Source of the DNA: Selaginella moellendorffii
Taxonomy: Eukaryota; Streptophyta; Lycopodiopsida; Selaginellales; Selaginellaceae
Direction: 5' to 3'
Length of the DNA: 64,000 nucleotides
Assembly: GCF_000143415.4 (NCBI RefSeq)
Contig: NW_003314265.1
Location: 3,880,660 to 3,944,659 of the forward strand
This document shows positions 49,589 to 63,641 of this stretch, piece after piece; the first letter of the stretch is position 1; each line of letters starts with the position of its first letter. The notes beneath the pieces were generated by a model. It did no database searches. It was not told the DNA's origin and was given only the letters and a program-made list of their open reading frames with translations. Position numbers and translations under genes: made by a program.

Positions 49589-50647
49589 ATGTTATACCAC
49601 AGCATTGCAACTCTCTTGATGTTACTTCTGTTACAGGTTACTCGTGTTAAATCACCCCCACCTCACCCATACCAACTTCAGCCTTTTACAATCTTTCGTA
49701 GAAATCTCCATACATTATCATTGTCACAGTTTCGAACTAGTATGCGACAGCTTGTTGAGCATATTAATCGTGTATACAGTGGCAATCCTCATATTTCAGT
49801 AAGAGGGTCAATTTTAGATTTGTGGTTTGGTAACACCAGGGTGAGTTTCTATTTGTATGTGAATGCCCCTTTAGTTGTAAATAATCAGTATATAATCTGT
49901 GTTACTGATCCCTTAATCCTGGTAAATTTTCATCCCACACACGTACAGAACTCATTCATTCGAATTGCTGCACGGATTTCTGTGGATGCCGCTATCGATA
50001 CAACTAGATTGACATTTCATGGAGGCATACGCACTGAGTTTTTGAACTTTGCAATCAGCTATCAGGTTAATGTCTACAATAATCGTAGTTTGTATGCCAT
50101 GAATTCATCAGTGATAAATGGTAGCACTTCATATGCAAGAATTTCACCTATGATTGCTTATGTAAAAAATTCATCAGTGATTGATGGTCGCAATGTATAT
50201 GCAAAGGGCTCGTCAATGATTGTTACGCATAAAAGTGATAGTGATCAAGGGAGCTGCTGGAGCTTTGAAAACTCTCTTATATGTAGCCAAGTCAAGGAAC
50301 CTGGATCTTACCTTCTACAAGGAAATGGTATCAGTTCATTGAATGGGCTTTACAGGTTGATTTTGCGTATGGACTGTAAATTAGCCTTAATGACAAAGAG
50401 GAAGTATCAGGAAATTTGGGTAAGCAAACATAATTATCATCCTTCTGATGGATGCTATGCTATACAACAACATGATGGAAACTTGGTTATTAAGGACATC
50501 GATGGGAATGTTTTTTGGGCAGCTGGAGTGTATTGTAAGCCCCAACCAAATTGCATTATGCCCACTAGTGTTGTTGTTAGAGGAGAGGGAAATGTTTTCA
50601 TCTATAACTTGGATACTTGTGAGATCTGGTGGCAAGCACTAAGTTGA
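49589..50647 (+). CDS. secreted protein with bulb-type (GNA) lectin domain
   Basis: An intronless 352-residue frame. Residues 1-22 form a signal peptide. Residues about 45-160 form a region I do not recognise, rich in beta-like segments. Residues about 170-215 are a repeat in which short YA-x-NSSVI-x-G-type units recur three to four times, with potential N-glycosylation sites. The C-terminal about 125 residues form a B-lectin-like domain: LLQGNGISSLNGLYRLILRM, then the sugar-site-like QHDGNLVIKDIDGN and a final RGEGNVFIYN. GNA domains bind mannose through QxDxNxVxY; here the second copy matches only in part. The domain order, with lectin last, is unusual. The AT-rich context and a degraded neighbour copy suggest a young or fast-evolving family. 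Confidence 0.6.
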   Translation: MLYHSIATLLMLLLLQVTRVKSPPPHPYQLQPFTIFRRNLHTLSLSQFRTSMRQLVEHINRVYSGNPHISVRGSILDLWFGNTRVSFYLYVNAPLVVNNQYIICVTDPLILVNFHPTHVQNSFIRIAARISVDAAIDTTRLTFHGGIRTEFLNFAISYQVNVYNNRSLYAMNSSVINGSTSYARISPMIAYVKNSSVIDGRNVYAKGSSMIVTHKSDSDQGSCWSFENSLICSQVKEPGSYLLQGNGISSLNGLYRLILRMDCKLALMTKRKYQEIWVSKHNYHPSDGCYAIQQHDGNLVIKDIDGNVFWAAGVYCKPQPNCIMPTSVVVRGEGNVFIYNLDTCEIWWQALS

Positions 50648-50649
50648 AT

Positions 50650-51695
50650 TACAGTGAAGAGGCTAGGTATTGATGTTTAACTTTTGCCACCATATGTATA
50701 ATAAGATTAATGCCTCTAAAGGTATTGCATTGTTTGAATAGGATGAGAGACTTGAACCTCATTATTAAACTTCCTTGCAACGAGGCTCAGGAGCTGCATC
50801 TTACTTCACAAGATCCCAAGTCAAGGGGAGTGATTAATCTTTCACCCAAGACTATCGCTTAAGATCAAGCCACAAACCAACTCGCTAAGTCTGTTTGAGC
50901 TTCCACAATGCGATTGGCAAAGCAAAGCCTGCGTACATTATATAGAGAGCGGTAGGGAAAAAGTAAGAAATATAAAACCTACAAAAATTCACAAACTATC
51001 TTTTTCCTATTTTTTATACAGGAAATCAACATCAAAAAATACTGATTTTAACTATTAATTTGAGATCAAATTAAAGCCAAAACTCAAATTTGAATGAGGT
51101 GCAAATAGCCGCACTACAAAACCTAAACCCTTTTACAGCTGGCAAAGCTCACAAACTTCTCTAGCAAGCTCGCCCTGCTTTTGGTGTGAAACTTTGCTCC
51201 AGCTCTAGATCGCAAGTCCAGGATGATCCACCGTCTTGTGAGGCCGAATGCCCAGTACAACATAAGCCAGAATGGAGCCCAAAGTAGAATCCCTGATCAC
51301 AAACACGCTCCCATTGATCTAGCGCAACAACATTTTTCAAATTACAAGACAGCTTTACGCCAATGCCATCACAGCCATTGAATCTCCACCACCCTTGACT
51401 AGGGAAACCATGTTTAATTTACAAAATTCTGGAAAGTAAACTCAAGGCAACAGAAAGAGCGTAAGTCATGCGCCTTTCTTGCTAGCACCCAGATCCCAAA
51501 TAAGACAGTCCACAACAACTCTCACAATCCGCTAGCGATTGGGCCGAGCGATGGGGACGATGGGGCTCCGTCCCAATCGCGATTTGAGCGGCCACCAAGA
51601 CAGAGTGGATCACTCGGTGACTGGAACAACTGTAGGGCGCTGGTTAACGTCAACTCAAGACAAAAGTTTGGCGACCTTGTGCGCAAGATTGTTTT
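50650..51695. other. intergenic DNA, no gene recognised
   Basis: The left part is AT-rich, the right part more GC-rich. Short frames exist but none has recognisable motifs or splice-supported continuity. Confidence 0.4.
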
Positions 51696-51699
51696 TCCC

Positions 51700-51845
51700 T
51701 TTAGTTTACAATTGCTCAGGCCAGCAGCGTAGCTCCAATCTGATTAAACAGTCCTCTTTGGGCCTGGATAAAAACGATAAGAGAAAAGAAGAACAAAAAC
51801 ATGGCGTTTGGAGTTCTTTCTTGCTGCAACAGCCATTGCCCTCAT
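51700..51845 (-). pseudogene. fragment of the S28 carboxypeptidase gene
   Basis: GATTAAACAGTCCTCTTTGG, GGGCCTGGAT, AGAGAAAAGAAGAACAAAAA and ACATGGCGTTTGGAGTT match 44318-44420, which spans the end of one exon and the following intron of the S28 gene. Orientation is the same. Only this piece is present, so it is a DNA-level duplicate. Confidence 0.7.
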
Positions 51846-51879
51846 ACAACTAATAAACCCTAATTCTTGGTAAGAGAGA

Positions 51880-52450
51880 ATGGGGGGCGGGCGAGCGGAA
51901 TGGATGAAGCGCATAGCGTCAATGCCGGCGCCACAGATGCCCGTGGAGAAGCTCAAGCGATGGGGCGAGGAGCTCAAGAAGGGCGTGTGGGGCTACTGGG
52001 AGGATCACCGCTGGAAGCCGCTGCAGATCAGCGCTCGCCAGAGGGCCAAGATCAAGAGGGAAGTGCTGCTCGCGGGAGGGTAAGATTTTCCCACATTTCT
52101 CTACTCTTTCTCAGTAGTTCTTTTGTTCTTCGCCCTTCCTTTTCCCCATTGGAACTTTTGCTCGTGTAGAGACTGGCCTTACGATAAACCACGCAAGGAG
52201 ATGAGGAACGTGATGAAGGGTCACAAGGGCGACAGGATCTCTGCCGAGAGGTTTGCATCAAACTCTTCCAAATGCTTTGCTTGATTCGCGATTTCAGGAG
52301 GAAGACCACTGCCGAGATTATGCAGAGAATGCCCCAGATGGTCGCAGACTGCAGGGTAAGCTCCGCTACAATGTCAAAATCTTCCAATCTTTCGCTTGCT
52401 TGCAGAAAAGAGCCAGAGAAAGAAGGCAAGCCTCAGCGAAGAACAAGTAA
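51880..52450 (+). CDS. small basic protein, possibly mitoribosomal mL59-type
   Basis: Four exons (51880-52079, 52170-52250, 52298-52355, 52406-52450) join in frame to 127 residues. The protein is basic with alternating helices and a central WEDHRWKPLQISARQRAKIK segment followed by WPYDKPRKEMR. This W-x-P-x-(4-5)-R-x2 pattern recalls the mL59/mL64 family of mitochondrial ribosomal proteins, but the match is from memory of the family style only. Length and charge fit an organellar ribosomal subunit. The next gene starts 67 bp downstream on the same strand. Confidence 0.6.
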
Positions 52451-52516
52451 CAAAAGGGATTAGAAAAGGTTTACTTCCTTATAAATTACAAAGCTCTATT
52501 GGGTAGAAACCTAACA

Positions 52517-53107
52517 ATGGGCAAGCCAACTCTGGTGCTGGATCTCGATGGAACGCTGATTTGCGCTCGTAGGCTGAAAAACTCCTCAGGTATGGGAGCT
52601 GACATGGTAGTTGAGGGCTATGCCGTCTACAAGCGTCCGGGCCTTGACAAATTCCTGCGAGACATGGCAAAGCTGTATGAGATTGTCATCTTTTCCTACA
52701 ACTACGAGCCTTATGTGAATGGCATAGCGGACAAGCTGGATCCCACGGGAACTTTGATCTCCCAGAGGCTTAGCAGGGAATCGTGCCCTACCAGGAGCAA
52801 AGATCTGAGCGCCCAAGCATTCGGACGCGATTTAGCGAGGGTGGTGTGGCTTGATGACACTGAGACGGCTTTTGACAAGCAGCCGGGGAATGGGCTGGTG
52901 GTTCCCAATTTCATGGTTGAGATGAGCAATGGAAAGGACAGCTTGTTTGAGGATTTGCGGCCACACTTGGACGCCATTGTTGCCAACTGTGGAGAGGTGG
53001 ATGTTCCATCTGCGCTCCAGAAGATTGGGAGAATTCAAGTTAGGAGTGCAAGTGGGAAACCTTGGGTTGTTCGTGTCAATCAACGCCCAGAGAGAATAAA
53101 TATTTAA
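52517..53107 (+). CDS. TIM50/FCP1-like HAD phosphatase domain protein, single exon
   Basis: An uninterrupted 196-residue frame. DLDGT at residues 9-13 is the HAD nucleophile motif of the FCP1/SCP (NLI-interacting factor) family. YKRPGLDKFL, YEIVIFSYN, KLDPTG, RLSRESC and VVWLDDTETAF with NGLVVPNF follow the order seen in TIM50. Unlike mitochondrial TIM50 it has no presequence or membrane segment. Neighbouring genes are rich in introns but this one has none, which suggests a retrocopy or a very short stand-alone phosphatase. I start at the ATG at 52517, which directly precedes the domain. Confidence 0.75.
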   Translation: MGKPTLVLDLDGTLICARRLKNSSGMGADMVVEGYAVYKRPGLDKFLRDMAKLYEIVIFSYNYEPYVNGIADKLDPTGTLISQRLSRESCPTRSKDLSAQAFGRDLARVVWLDDTETAFDKQPGNGLVVPNFMVEMSNGKDSLFEDLRPHLDAIVANCGEVDVPSALQKIGRIQVRSASGKPWVVRVNQRPERINI

Positions 53108-53475
53108 TTTTATTACCACATTTACTTTTTATTCTCTTTATAGCTATAAAATTCTGATTGATCAATTCGATTAATAAATAATACTAAAACTATTAAGCAA
53201 ACTAAATGCAGACAACAAATTATTTAAATTTAATATTCCATAACCAGTTATCTTATTCAAACCTCTATAATTTATAAACACAAGATTAATCAGAAGTGTT
53301 TAAGAAAGTTTATATTATAAATAAAAAATACAAGATTAATCTAAAAGAATAACAACCATTAGATGGTAGAATAAGGGTAATAAAATAGCCCTTAAGCAAA
53401 CGAAAAGGCTTTAACCCAAATAGTTGTCCAGAAATCTCTAGAATTATGAAACTAAGAGGTGTAATTTGCCAATCA
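53108..53475. other. AT-rich intergenic DNA
   Basis: No gene visible. AT-rich with scattered short A/T runs; it probably includes the 3'-UTR of the TIM50-like gene. Confidence 0.4.
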
Positions 53476-53479
53476 AAAT

Positions 53480-54300
53480 GTTATACTCTGATGTATCAAC
53501 TATTTGGTGTTACTTTTATTGTGGGTTGCTTGTCAACCCCCTCATACCATCTTCAACCTCTTACCATCTTTCGCATAAATCCAGTAGGAAGGCCAGTTTT
53601 AAATTTAGAGTTTAACAACGGCTGAAGTTCATTTTGTCCGTGAATGCGCCTTTAGTTATAAGCAATCAGTTTCTAATCTGTGATCCTGACCCCTCTATCC
53701 CCTTCAATTTTCATCCCACATACGTACGGGACTCACTCACTGAAATTGTTGGACGAATTTCCGTGGATGCTGCCAGCAATTCGAATAGATTGACATTTTG
53801 TGGAGGCATATGTACTGAGTACTTGAACTTTGGAATTAGTTATCAGCTTGTTGTCAACAATCATAGCAGATTCTATGCAAGGAACTCATTAGTGACTAAT
53901 GGTAGGACTATATATGCAAGGAATTTATCTGTGATTGACAATCAGCTATATTTTAGGAATTCTTCAGTGATTGATGGAGCTTGTCAGTAATTGTTACTTC
54001 TATTGAAGCTTTCTCTCGCGCTGTTGGATTAGTCTTCTTTCTTCTTCAGAAACGTCCGACGCACGAAAGTGATGGTGATCTACATTCTGGCTGGGGCTCA
54101 CAATACACTCCAGCTGCATTCCTATTCCTTAATAACCAAGTTTCCATCTTTTTGTATAGTGTGGCATCCATCTGAACGATGATAATTGTGTTTAATTGTG
54201 TTTGCTCACCCAGATTTCCTGATGCTTACTCTTTTTCGTTAAAGCCAAGTTTGCACCAGCTATGAAATATACGTGCTGACCATCTGTGCCACCATCCCTT
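53480..54300. pseudogene. rearranged pseudogene copy of the lectin fusion
   Basis: The plus strand at 53480-53990 matches the lectin gene at 49590-50215: AATGTTATAC, then VNAPLVISNQFLIC, ISVDAASNSNRLTFCGGI and NSSVIDG. About 120 bp of the N-terminal region are missing and the start is lost. The segment 54060-54290 matches the B-lectin part of the gene on the opposite strand (reverse complement of GAAATTTGGGTAAGCAAACA-type and GCAGCTGGAGTGTATTGT-type sequence), so the C-terminal half is inverted. Stops and frameshifts occur in both parts. Confidence 0.8.
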
Positions 54301-54531
54301 ACAGTTAGTTATCTGCATAAATGATCGCATAGCTTTTTTCAAAGCATCTTTACTTGTTTGTGAAAGCTTCTATTCTATCACACATTTTTTGTTTATTCGA
54401 CTAATTTTTCTAGATATATTTCATGTAAAAAGTTGTCACACAAACAAATTCTTATTATTATTCCAAGTCTGAGCATTTATTTAGAGCGATCAGTTCCCAT
54501 CCATTTTCATGCTCTCCACAGTCTCTACGAT

Positions 54532-54951
54532 CTAGAACCATGCTCCACGGATGAAGTCGAGAACCTCTGGAAAACAAAAGCAATGAAGACGAAATCAAGA
54601 CCAAGAAAGTTTATAGCTGGCTTTACCTCGATCATCGTCGTCGTTGTAGTAGCGGCGGCGCTCCTGATCGTCATCGTCATCGCCTCGCTGCTGCTGCTGC
54701 TGCTGGCAGTGCTGGAGGAGGTCGGCTCCAATGTCGCGAGGGCGGCAACCTTTGCTCTCCACGTACTGGCGCGCCACACTGCAGCACTGGGGCGAGGGAC
54801 TGTCACGCGAGCACTGCTGCAGCTGCCCGCGCAGTTGGCGGCACTCCCGCTCGCGGCGGCGGTCGCGAGGGGAATCGTTCCAGTCGCGCATGGCCGCCGC
54901 GGCCACCACCATGAGCATCAAGACAGCAGCCACGAACTTGATCGACGCCAT
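54532..54951 (-). CDS. small secreted cysteine-rich protein, 2S albumin-like
   Basis: Two exons (54951-54627, 54566-54532) give 119 residues. Residues 1-20 are a signal peptide (ASIKFVAAVLMLMVVAAAA). The mature part is Arg/Gln-rich and contains ECRQLRGQLQQC, then QCCSVARQY and single cysteines (GCRP, QHC), so six in all. The C-C-CC-C-C order recalls the prolamin/2S albumin superfamily, which normally has eight. A Gln run and an Asp run close exon 1. Exon 2 adds EVLDFIRGAWF. Storage or defence roles are typical for the superfamily; no specific function can be assigned. Confidence 0.65.
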
Positions 54952-55264
54952 TTGGAGGAGTTAGAGAATCGAAACCAAAGAGAAAACAACAGAGCGAATG
55001 AGATGAAACTCGTGAGCTTGATGGAGGCTGGAGCGAGCGCGGTGAATTTATAGTGGGTTAACCGGAAGTTTGCATGGTAAAGTTCTTGGCCACATAGCTT
55101 ACATGCGGACTAGAGTTACTGCAAAGTAAATAATCGCATGAAAGAAAAAGAGAAAAGTATTTGAGAGGAAACAATGACAATTCTGGCGTTAATGGATAAA
55201 ATCAAGCACAAAGTTTCTCCTTTCTACCATAACGAGTTCTTTCTTCCAATGGAATCTTGAGAGC

Positions 55265-57478
55265 CTAGAAGAGAGACTCCATGATCTCCGACTGGACTGT
55301 GATGAGAGCCGGCTCTTTGGAGCGAGCATCTCTCGCGGGATAAACCACCTCTTGTATTTGCTGCTGCTGCTGCTGCCTGGGCTGCAAGCTCTCCACGTCC
55401 TTGAGCTGATCGAGCTGATGAACAACGTAAGACATCCGAGGCCTCATAGACGCGACGTGCTGCGTGCAGCTGTAGATGAGATCCACGAGCATCTGGATGT
55501 GTGCGGGGGCGGGAATCGACGTGAGCGACGGATCGATGATCTCCTGCAGCTGCTGCGACTGAACCAGTGGCGTCGCCCACTCGAAGATGGTCTGCCAGTC
55601 CACCACGTCCACTGGCATGGCCGGCTTGCGGCCGCTGATGAGCTCCAGCATGAGCACGCCGAAGCTGTAGACGTCGCTCTTGGTGGTGAGCTCGTTGCGG
55701 TAGACGAACTCCGGGGCGAGGTAGCCGTGCGTCCCTGCCACCACCGTGCGCTCGTAGGCGGCCTCCCACGGCACGACGCTGGCCAGGCCCACTCCCATGA
55801 CGCGGCCGTGGAACTTGTCGTCGAGGAGAATGCTGCTCGCCTTGATGTCCCTGTGGATGACGTGAGGCTTCACTTGGTCGTGCAAGTATCTGCCAGAGCG
55901 AAGTTCTTAGTGCCACACGGGAGAAAAAGGAATGAAGTAACGCAAGCATATTAGTGAAACCAGCCGGAGTTTTCTAGATGCCAAGCATGGCACGCTCAGC
56001 GGTTTGTACTGAAAAAAGAAATGAACAAAGATCAATCACCGAATCGGAAAAACACTCAAACCAGATGCTATAATACTCAAGCAAACCAAAGAATGACATT
56101 GAATCGTCAAAGAACGAATGCATATGATCCTACATGCCACGCTTGAATCGTAAAAAGAACGAAGAAAACGAGAAACTAACCAGGTTACTACTTACGCTAT
56201 GCCTTGAGCAGCGGTGACCGCAATTTGCATCCTCGTTCTCCAGTCCAGCGTTCCTCTCCTGACGGGGTCGTGCAGCCAGAGGTCGAGCGGCCCATTCGCG
56301 ATGTACTCGTAGGCTATGTATCGCTCGCCGTGATCGTAGCAGCATCCAATGACCGCCACCAGACTTGGATGCCGCAGCCGCGCTATCCGGTTCATCTCCG
56401 CTAGAAACTCTTTCCGACTTTGGAAGCTCGATCGTTCCAGCTTCTTGACAGCCACCAAAACGCCATCGGAGAGAATCCCCTTGAAAGTGCTACCCCGGAG
56501 CCTGTTCTCCATCCCAAAATTGTTGGTGGCGATCCTAAGCTCGTCCAGAGTAAATAGTCTGAGCGAGGAGAGCGGCACCATGGAAGACGACGGCGCTCTT
56601 CTCGATCTCCTCCTCCTCCTCTTCCTTCTATAGACTAGAAGCCAGATGACAATCGCTAATGCCGTGACAAGTATCAAACAGCTTACGGCTATAAGTACGA
56701 TGAGGTACGCTTTGCGGTTTGTAGCTCGTATACATTCGCCCTCTAAAGCCAAGTCAAGAGAAATAAGTTTAGAGACAAGGAATCGATACAAACTTGCCGA
56801 GTTACCTTTCGTAGCAAGAACACAGACGAATCTATGCCTGTCTCCACAGTTCTCACGTACAAGCCCGCGCATGCTTGACACAGACAAGCAATATTCTCCC
56901 AAGTTAACGCAACCCGAGCTGGAGCAATTGCTGGAAGCGAAGGAAAAATTCCAGCGTACGTGACAGTCGCTCCACCTCCACAAAACTCCCCGGCTGGTGT
57001 TGGATATCACAGCCCCGACCCAGCACGGATCAAAGACACCGGTACAGTGGCCTTTGACAAACGCGACCTCGGCATCGGAAGTTATAGAGGCCAGGTGACC
57101 ACTCCTGTTCCGGCAACTCGTCTCGGATTCCTCCCAAGTGCTGCTCGCGTTGACGAGCATAAAGCATCGATCAGCCGGTCCTCGTAGCCATCCATCCGGA
57201 CAAGTTGCTACAAACGCTAACAAACAAGAGGAGAGCTTTCAGTAGAGTGTGACTTGAAACTCAAAACAAAAGAGCTGATGTTACTCACAGTTTTGCTTCT
57301 CCTCGAGAAGAGAAAGCCTGCTGCCTTGTCCACTGCTACTGCGCTGGTGTCGTCTCTGTCCCGTGGCAGAGACTATAATGCCAAAGGCAATGAAGAGCAA
57401 AACGATGCCCGCCCCGGCAGACACCACCAATGAGAGAAATATCCTCCTCCACCTTGTTCCTCTTTGCACTTCGTCCAT
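55265..57478 (-). CDS. C-type lectin receptor-like kinase, probable pseudokinase
   Basis: Exons 57478-57289, 57207-56806, 56742-56196 and 55889-55265 join in frame to 587 residues (668 if the upstream in-frame ATG at 57721 is used). The N-terminus has a hydrophobic segment (IFLSLVVSAGAGIVLLFIAF). The C-type lectin domain follows (CPDGWLRGPADRCF, WVGAV, CGDRHRFVC), then a transmembrane helix (AYLIVLIAVSCLILVTALAI) and a cytoplasmic kinase domain. The kinase has VAVKKL and HRDIKASSILL, but the DFG triplet is replaced by GVG and the catalytic-loop Asn is Ser. This is the same pattern as I recall for the single Arabidopsis homologue. It is probably a plasma-membrane receptor that signals by scaffolding. 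Confidence 0.88.
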
Positions 57479-57729
57479 GATTCTCGGGTCGCCATGATGG
57501 TGCTTTACGCACCAAGCTCCATCGCCACCACCATCCCGCTCTACTTGATCTTCGTCATTACCAGCAGCTTCTAGCAGTAGAGCCAGACTTCCCAGCATAG
57601 CCGAGAGAGATCCCAGGAGAGTGTAGTAACGTCGCCGCAGATCTTGCCTCTCTGGAGAAGATGGTAGTAGCAGCAGCAGCAGCAGTAAAACTTGGTGGCC
57701 TTCTTCTTGCCATTCGTCCACAAAGGCCG

Positions 57730-58840
57730 CTACTCAATCCCATTGAATCTCGCGGTAGTACTGCAGCAAGGAACTAACAGCGGGAGTAGCTCTGGCTACA
57801 TTCATAAAGCAAGCCCCCAAGAGAAAGAAAAAAAGGAGAAAAAAGAAGAGGAAAGAATCCTGTGAGCCCCTGCCCTGCCTTTTATTCTACCAGATGCCTC
57901 CAGCGCAAGCAAGCCCTATCTCCCTGTTCTTAATTCTTTTTCCCACAACTGTCCGGTACCTGGAGGACGATTTACCAATCTAGCCCGGGCCCTTGTGAAT
58001 CTAGAGAGCGAGAATCAATGCCCGCAACCACAGCTCTCGGCGTCGCGATTCGCGAATGGGAAGATTACCTTGAGAAATGCGGAGAAACATGAAGATTATC
58101 TGGCGCCGCTACTGCGAATCGTGGAACTGGCATCTGCTGAGGCGGAAGAATCGTTTGCTGCTGCCGCCGCTGCTAGATTCCTCGCATTTGGCACCGAATC
58201 AGCTGAAACACGCGACTAAAAACAAGCGCACAGATCTGATAAACCCTAAACCTTAGACACATTCCCGCCCGGGAATCGCGCATTCCGTTGCGGAAATCCC
58301 TGCCCGTTTTTACCCCCGGGTAAGGTATAAAAAGGCAAAACGCTACCTCATTGGAGGGTTCCATCCATCCATCCATCCAGCCATTGATCCGAGCTCTAGC
58401 TCGTTTTAAAAGTTGACAACTTGATGTGGTAATAATTCCAGCCTTGGCCATTCAATGCCACGCTTCGAGGGCCGTGCGGAGCGCATTCATGGAGCCTGTC
58501 TTTCACTCTCAGGTTTTTACGTGTTGTTTTTGTTGCTTCTTTGATGCGATGCAAGCGATGGATGGAGGAAGGATTTCGATTGATCTCCTCCAAATTAATC
58601 GCCCATCGTGATTCGTGGCGTGAAAATCCTTTGCTTCGTTGTTTGCTTCTCCGTAAAATAAGTTTTTTTGCTCGTGTATCAGCCAACCAGCCACAACTTT
58701 TATCCTCCAAATCAAAACTTTGCGTTCCTCAAACTTCTCTCGTCACAGCGCAAATCGTGATTGTACAAGAATGTATTCCCTTTATTCCCTCCTCGCGACG
58801 TCTAGATTTCTGCAGTGGGCGATCGTGAGAAGAATGAATT
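57730..58840. other. intergenic region upstream of the lectin receptor kinase
   Basis: It holds a possible leader, a GATAAACCCTAAACC telo-box-like element near 58238, and a short (CATC)n run near 58362-58379. A 74-codon frame at 57995-58219 has no recognisable features and I do not call it a gene. Confidence 0.4.
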
Positions 58841-59775
58841 TTAAACTATATGAGCTCGGCCGGACCTTTCGATGTGGTGCAGGATTAAAAGCCTTGGTCC
58901 CGGTGGAATCTTCACGTCCCTGAGTGCACTGAAAGGCATATAAGAGATATGAGAGATATGAGCACAGAAACAAGAAATAATAGGCAGAGTAGCGACGGAC
59001 CTGTCCGTGAGCAAGGGAAGAGTTTCATCGGTAAGATAGCCCTTCTTAAAGTTCTTCTCGTACTTTTCCAGTCCGAGTACTCGTAGCATGTTCTTGGATC
59101 GCAGGTATTGAATGTCATCTCCCGGAGGTTGGTAAAACTTTTGCGTCACCTGGAAAGAGGAATGGATGACAAACTCCCAATCGGCAGAATTTACAGACCT
59201 TGAACATCGCTGCTTGAATAAGCCCGAAAGATAAGCCAGTAGTGACAGCAGACGCCACTGGATTCTCGCCTCCCATGCCGCTCGCGATCGAAAGACACGC
59301 ACCAGATCCAAATCCCGCCACCATACTGCCAGGAGAACAGGGAAACATTCGTATCAAGCTTATACAAAGAATCATCTAAAAGCTTACCTGGTCTGAGCAT
59401 CCTCAACACCACCACGCAAGCGTTTCATGACGCAAGTCAGCCCAGAATTCACTCCAGACATGACGGCAAAATTCCGAGCTTGAGCCCAAGGTCCGCCAGC
59501 AAAAGCCTGAAAATTCTCTCGAAAAGTTTCCCTTCCAAATTCGCGACAAGATTGCATACCATCATCTGTGGATTCGTCTGCGGCAGCTGGTTGCCCATCG
59601 GTGGAGCGCCGGCGGCAGCATCCGCGGTCAATCGCCCCATGAGCCCCCCAATTGCACCGCCCTGCGCAGCGCCACCGGCTGTGACGATTGCCACCTCCAC
59701 GGGCGCCGATTGCTGCCTCAACCATTGCTTGAATCCCGCGTCCAGCTTCCCCAGGCGCTCCTGGACTGCCTCCAT
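58841..59775 (-). CDS. HP30: plastid inner-envelope translocase HP30 (Tim17/22/23 + SAM)
   Basis: Five exons (59775-59560, 59506-59388, 59325-59199, 59149-59001, 58928-58841) encode 232 residues. The Tim17/Tim22/Tim23 (PRAT) part has glycine-rich hydrophobic helices: VTAGGAAQGGAIGGLMG, FAVMSGVNSGLTCVMKRLRG, VAGFGSGACLSIASG and AVTTGLSFGLIQAAMF. A C-terminal SAM domain (LRVLGLEKYEKNFKKGYLTD to ILHHIERS) follows. This combination is characteristic of the HP30 proteins, which import transit-peptide-less proteins across the chloroplast inner envelope. It diverges from the plastid phosphoglucomutase gene. Confidence 0.9.
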
Positions 59776-60394
59776 AGCCTCTAAAGAACCCTAAAAATGC
59801 AAGGAGATGAAAAAAGAATATCCTCCGCCTTAAACCCTCAAAATGGGACAATCCCCGCCGTCCGTTTCAAATGGAGGTAGAATATGCCGATACGCCCACA
59901 ACGCAATCTTGGGATATCCCCAATTGCTCGAGTGTACTCTACTAAACGAACCAATGCCTATAAAAGAAATCTGGAAGGGAGAAATTTTCACACTCAGAGC
60001 TAAACCTAAAATGGAGATGTCCATGGGAGAGATGGCTATGGCGAAGATCCATTTCCAAATGGACAGGTTTGCGGTGTATTGTTCCAGGAGGATGAAGAGC
60101 ACGGGCCACAAGATCAGCGGCTATGATGTAAGTAACCTGAAAACCCAACGGCCGCGATTTGCTTGCATGTGTGTCTCTCATAACCCGTGAAACGCTGCCA
60201 CCTCACAATCCAATATATAGCGATGACGAGATCGTCGATCGCGCCCGTGCCACCGTTGGATTTGATTACCCCAACGGCCAAGGTTTATAATGGATGTTCT
60301 TCAGTTTTGTCATTCATCAATGGGAGAAACAGGGAGGGCTGACATGCCGGGCTCGGGAATCTAGGGTTCTTCAGGTATTTCGCGGGCGCATGAC
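59776..60394. promoter_or_regulatory. divergent promoter between HP30 and PGM
   Basis: About 620 bp separates the two ATGs. A CCAATATATAGCG motif (60209), a CCAAT/TATA-like block, faces PGM. Nothing coding is convincing here. Confidence 0.4.

Positions 60395-63641
<3,247 letters not shown>

Noticed and set aside
57995-58219. 74-codon frame upstream of the lectin receptor kinase
   Set aside because: No motif, no splice-supported extension, and composition like its surroundings. Too weak to call.
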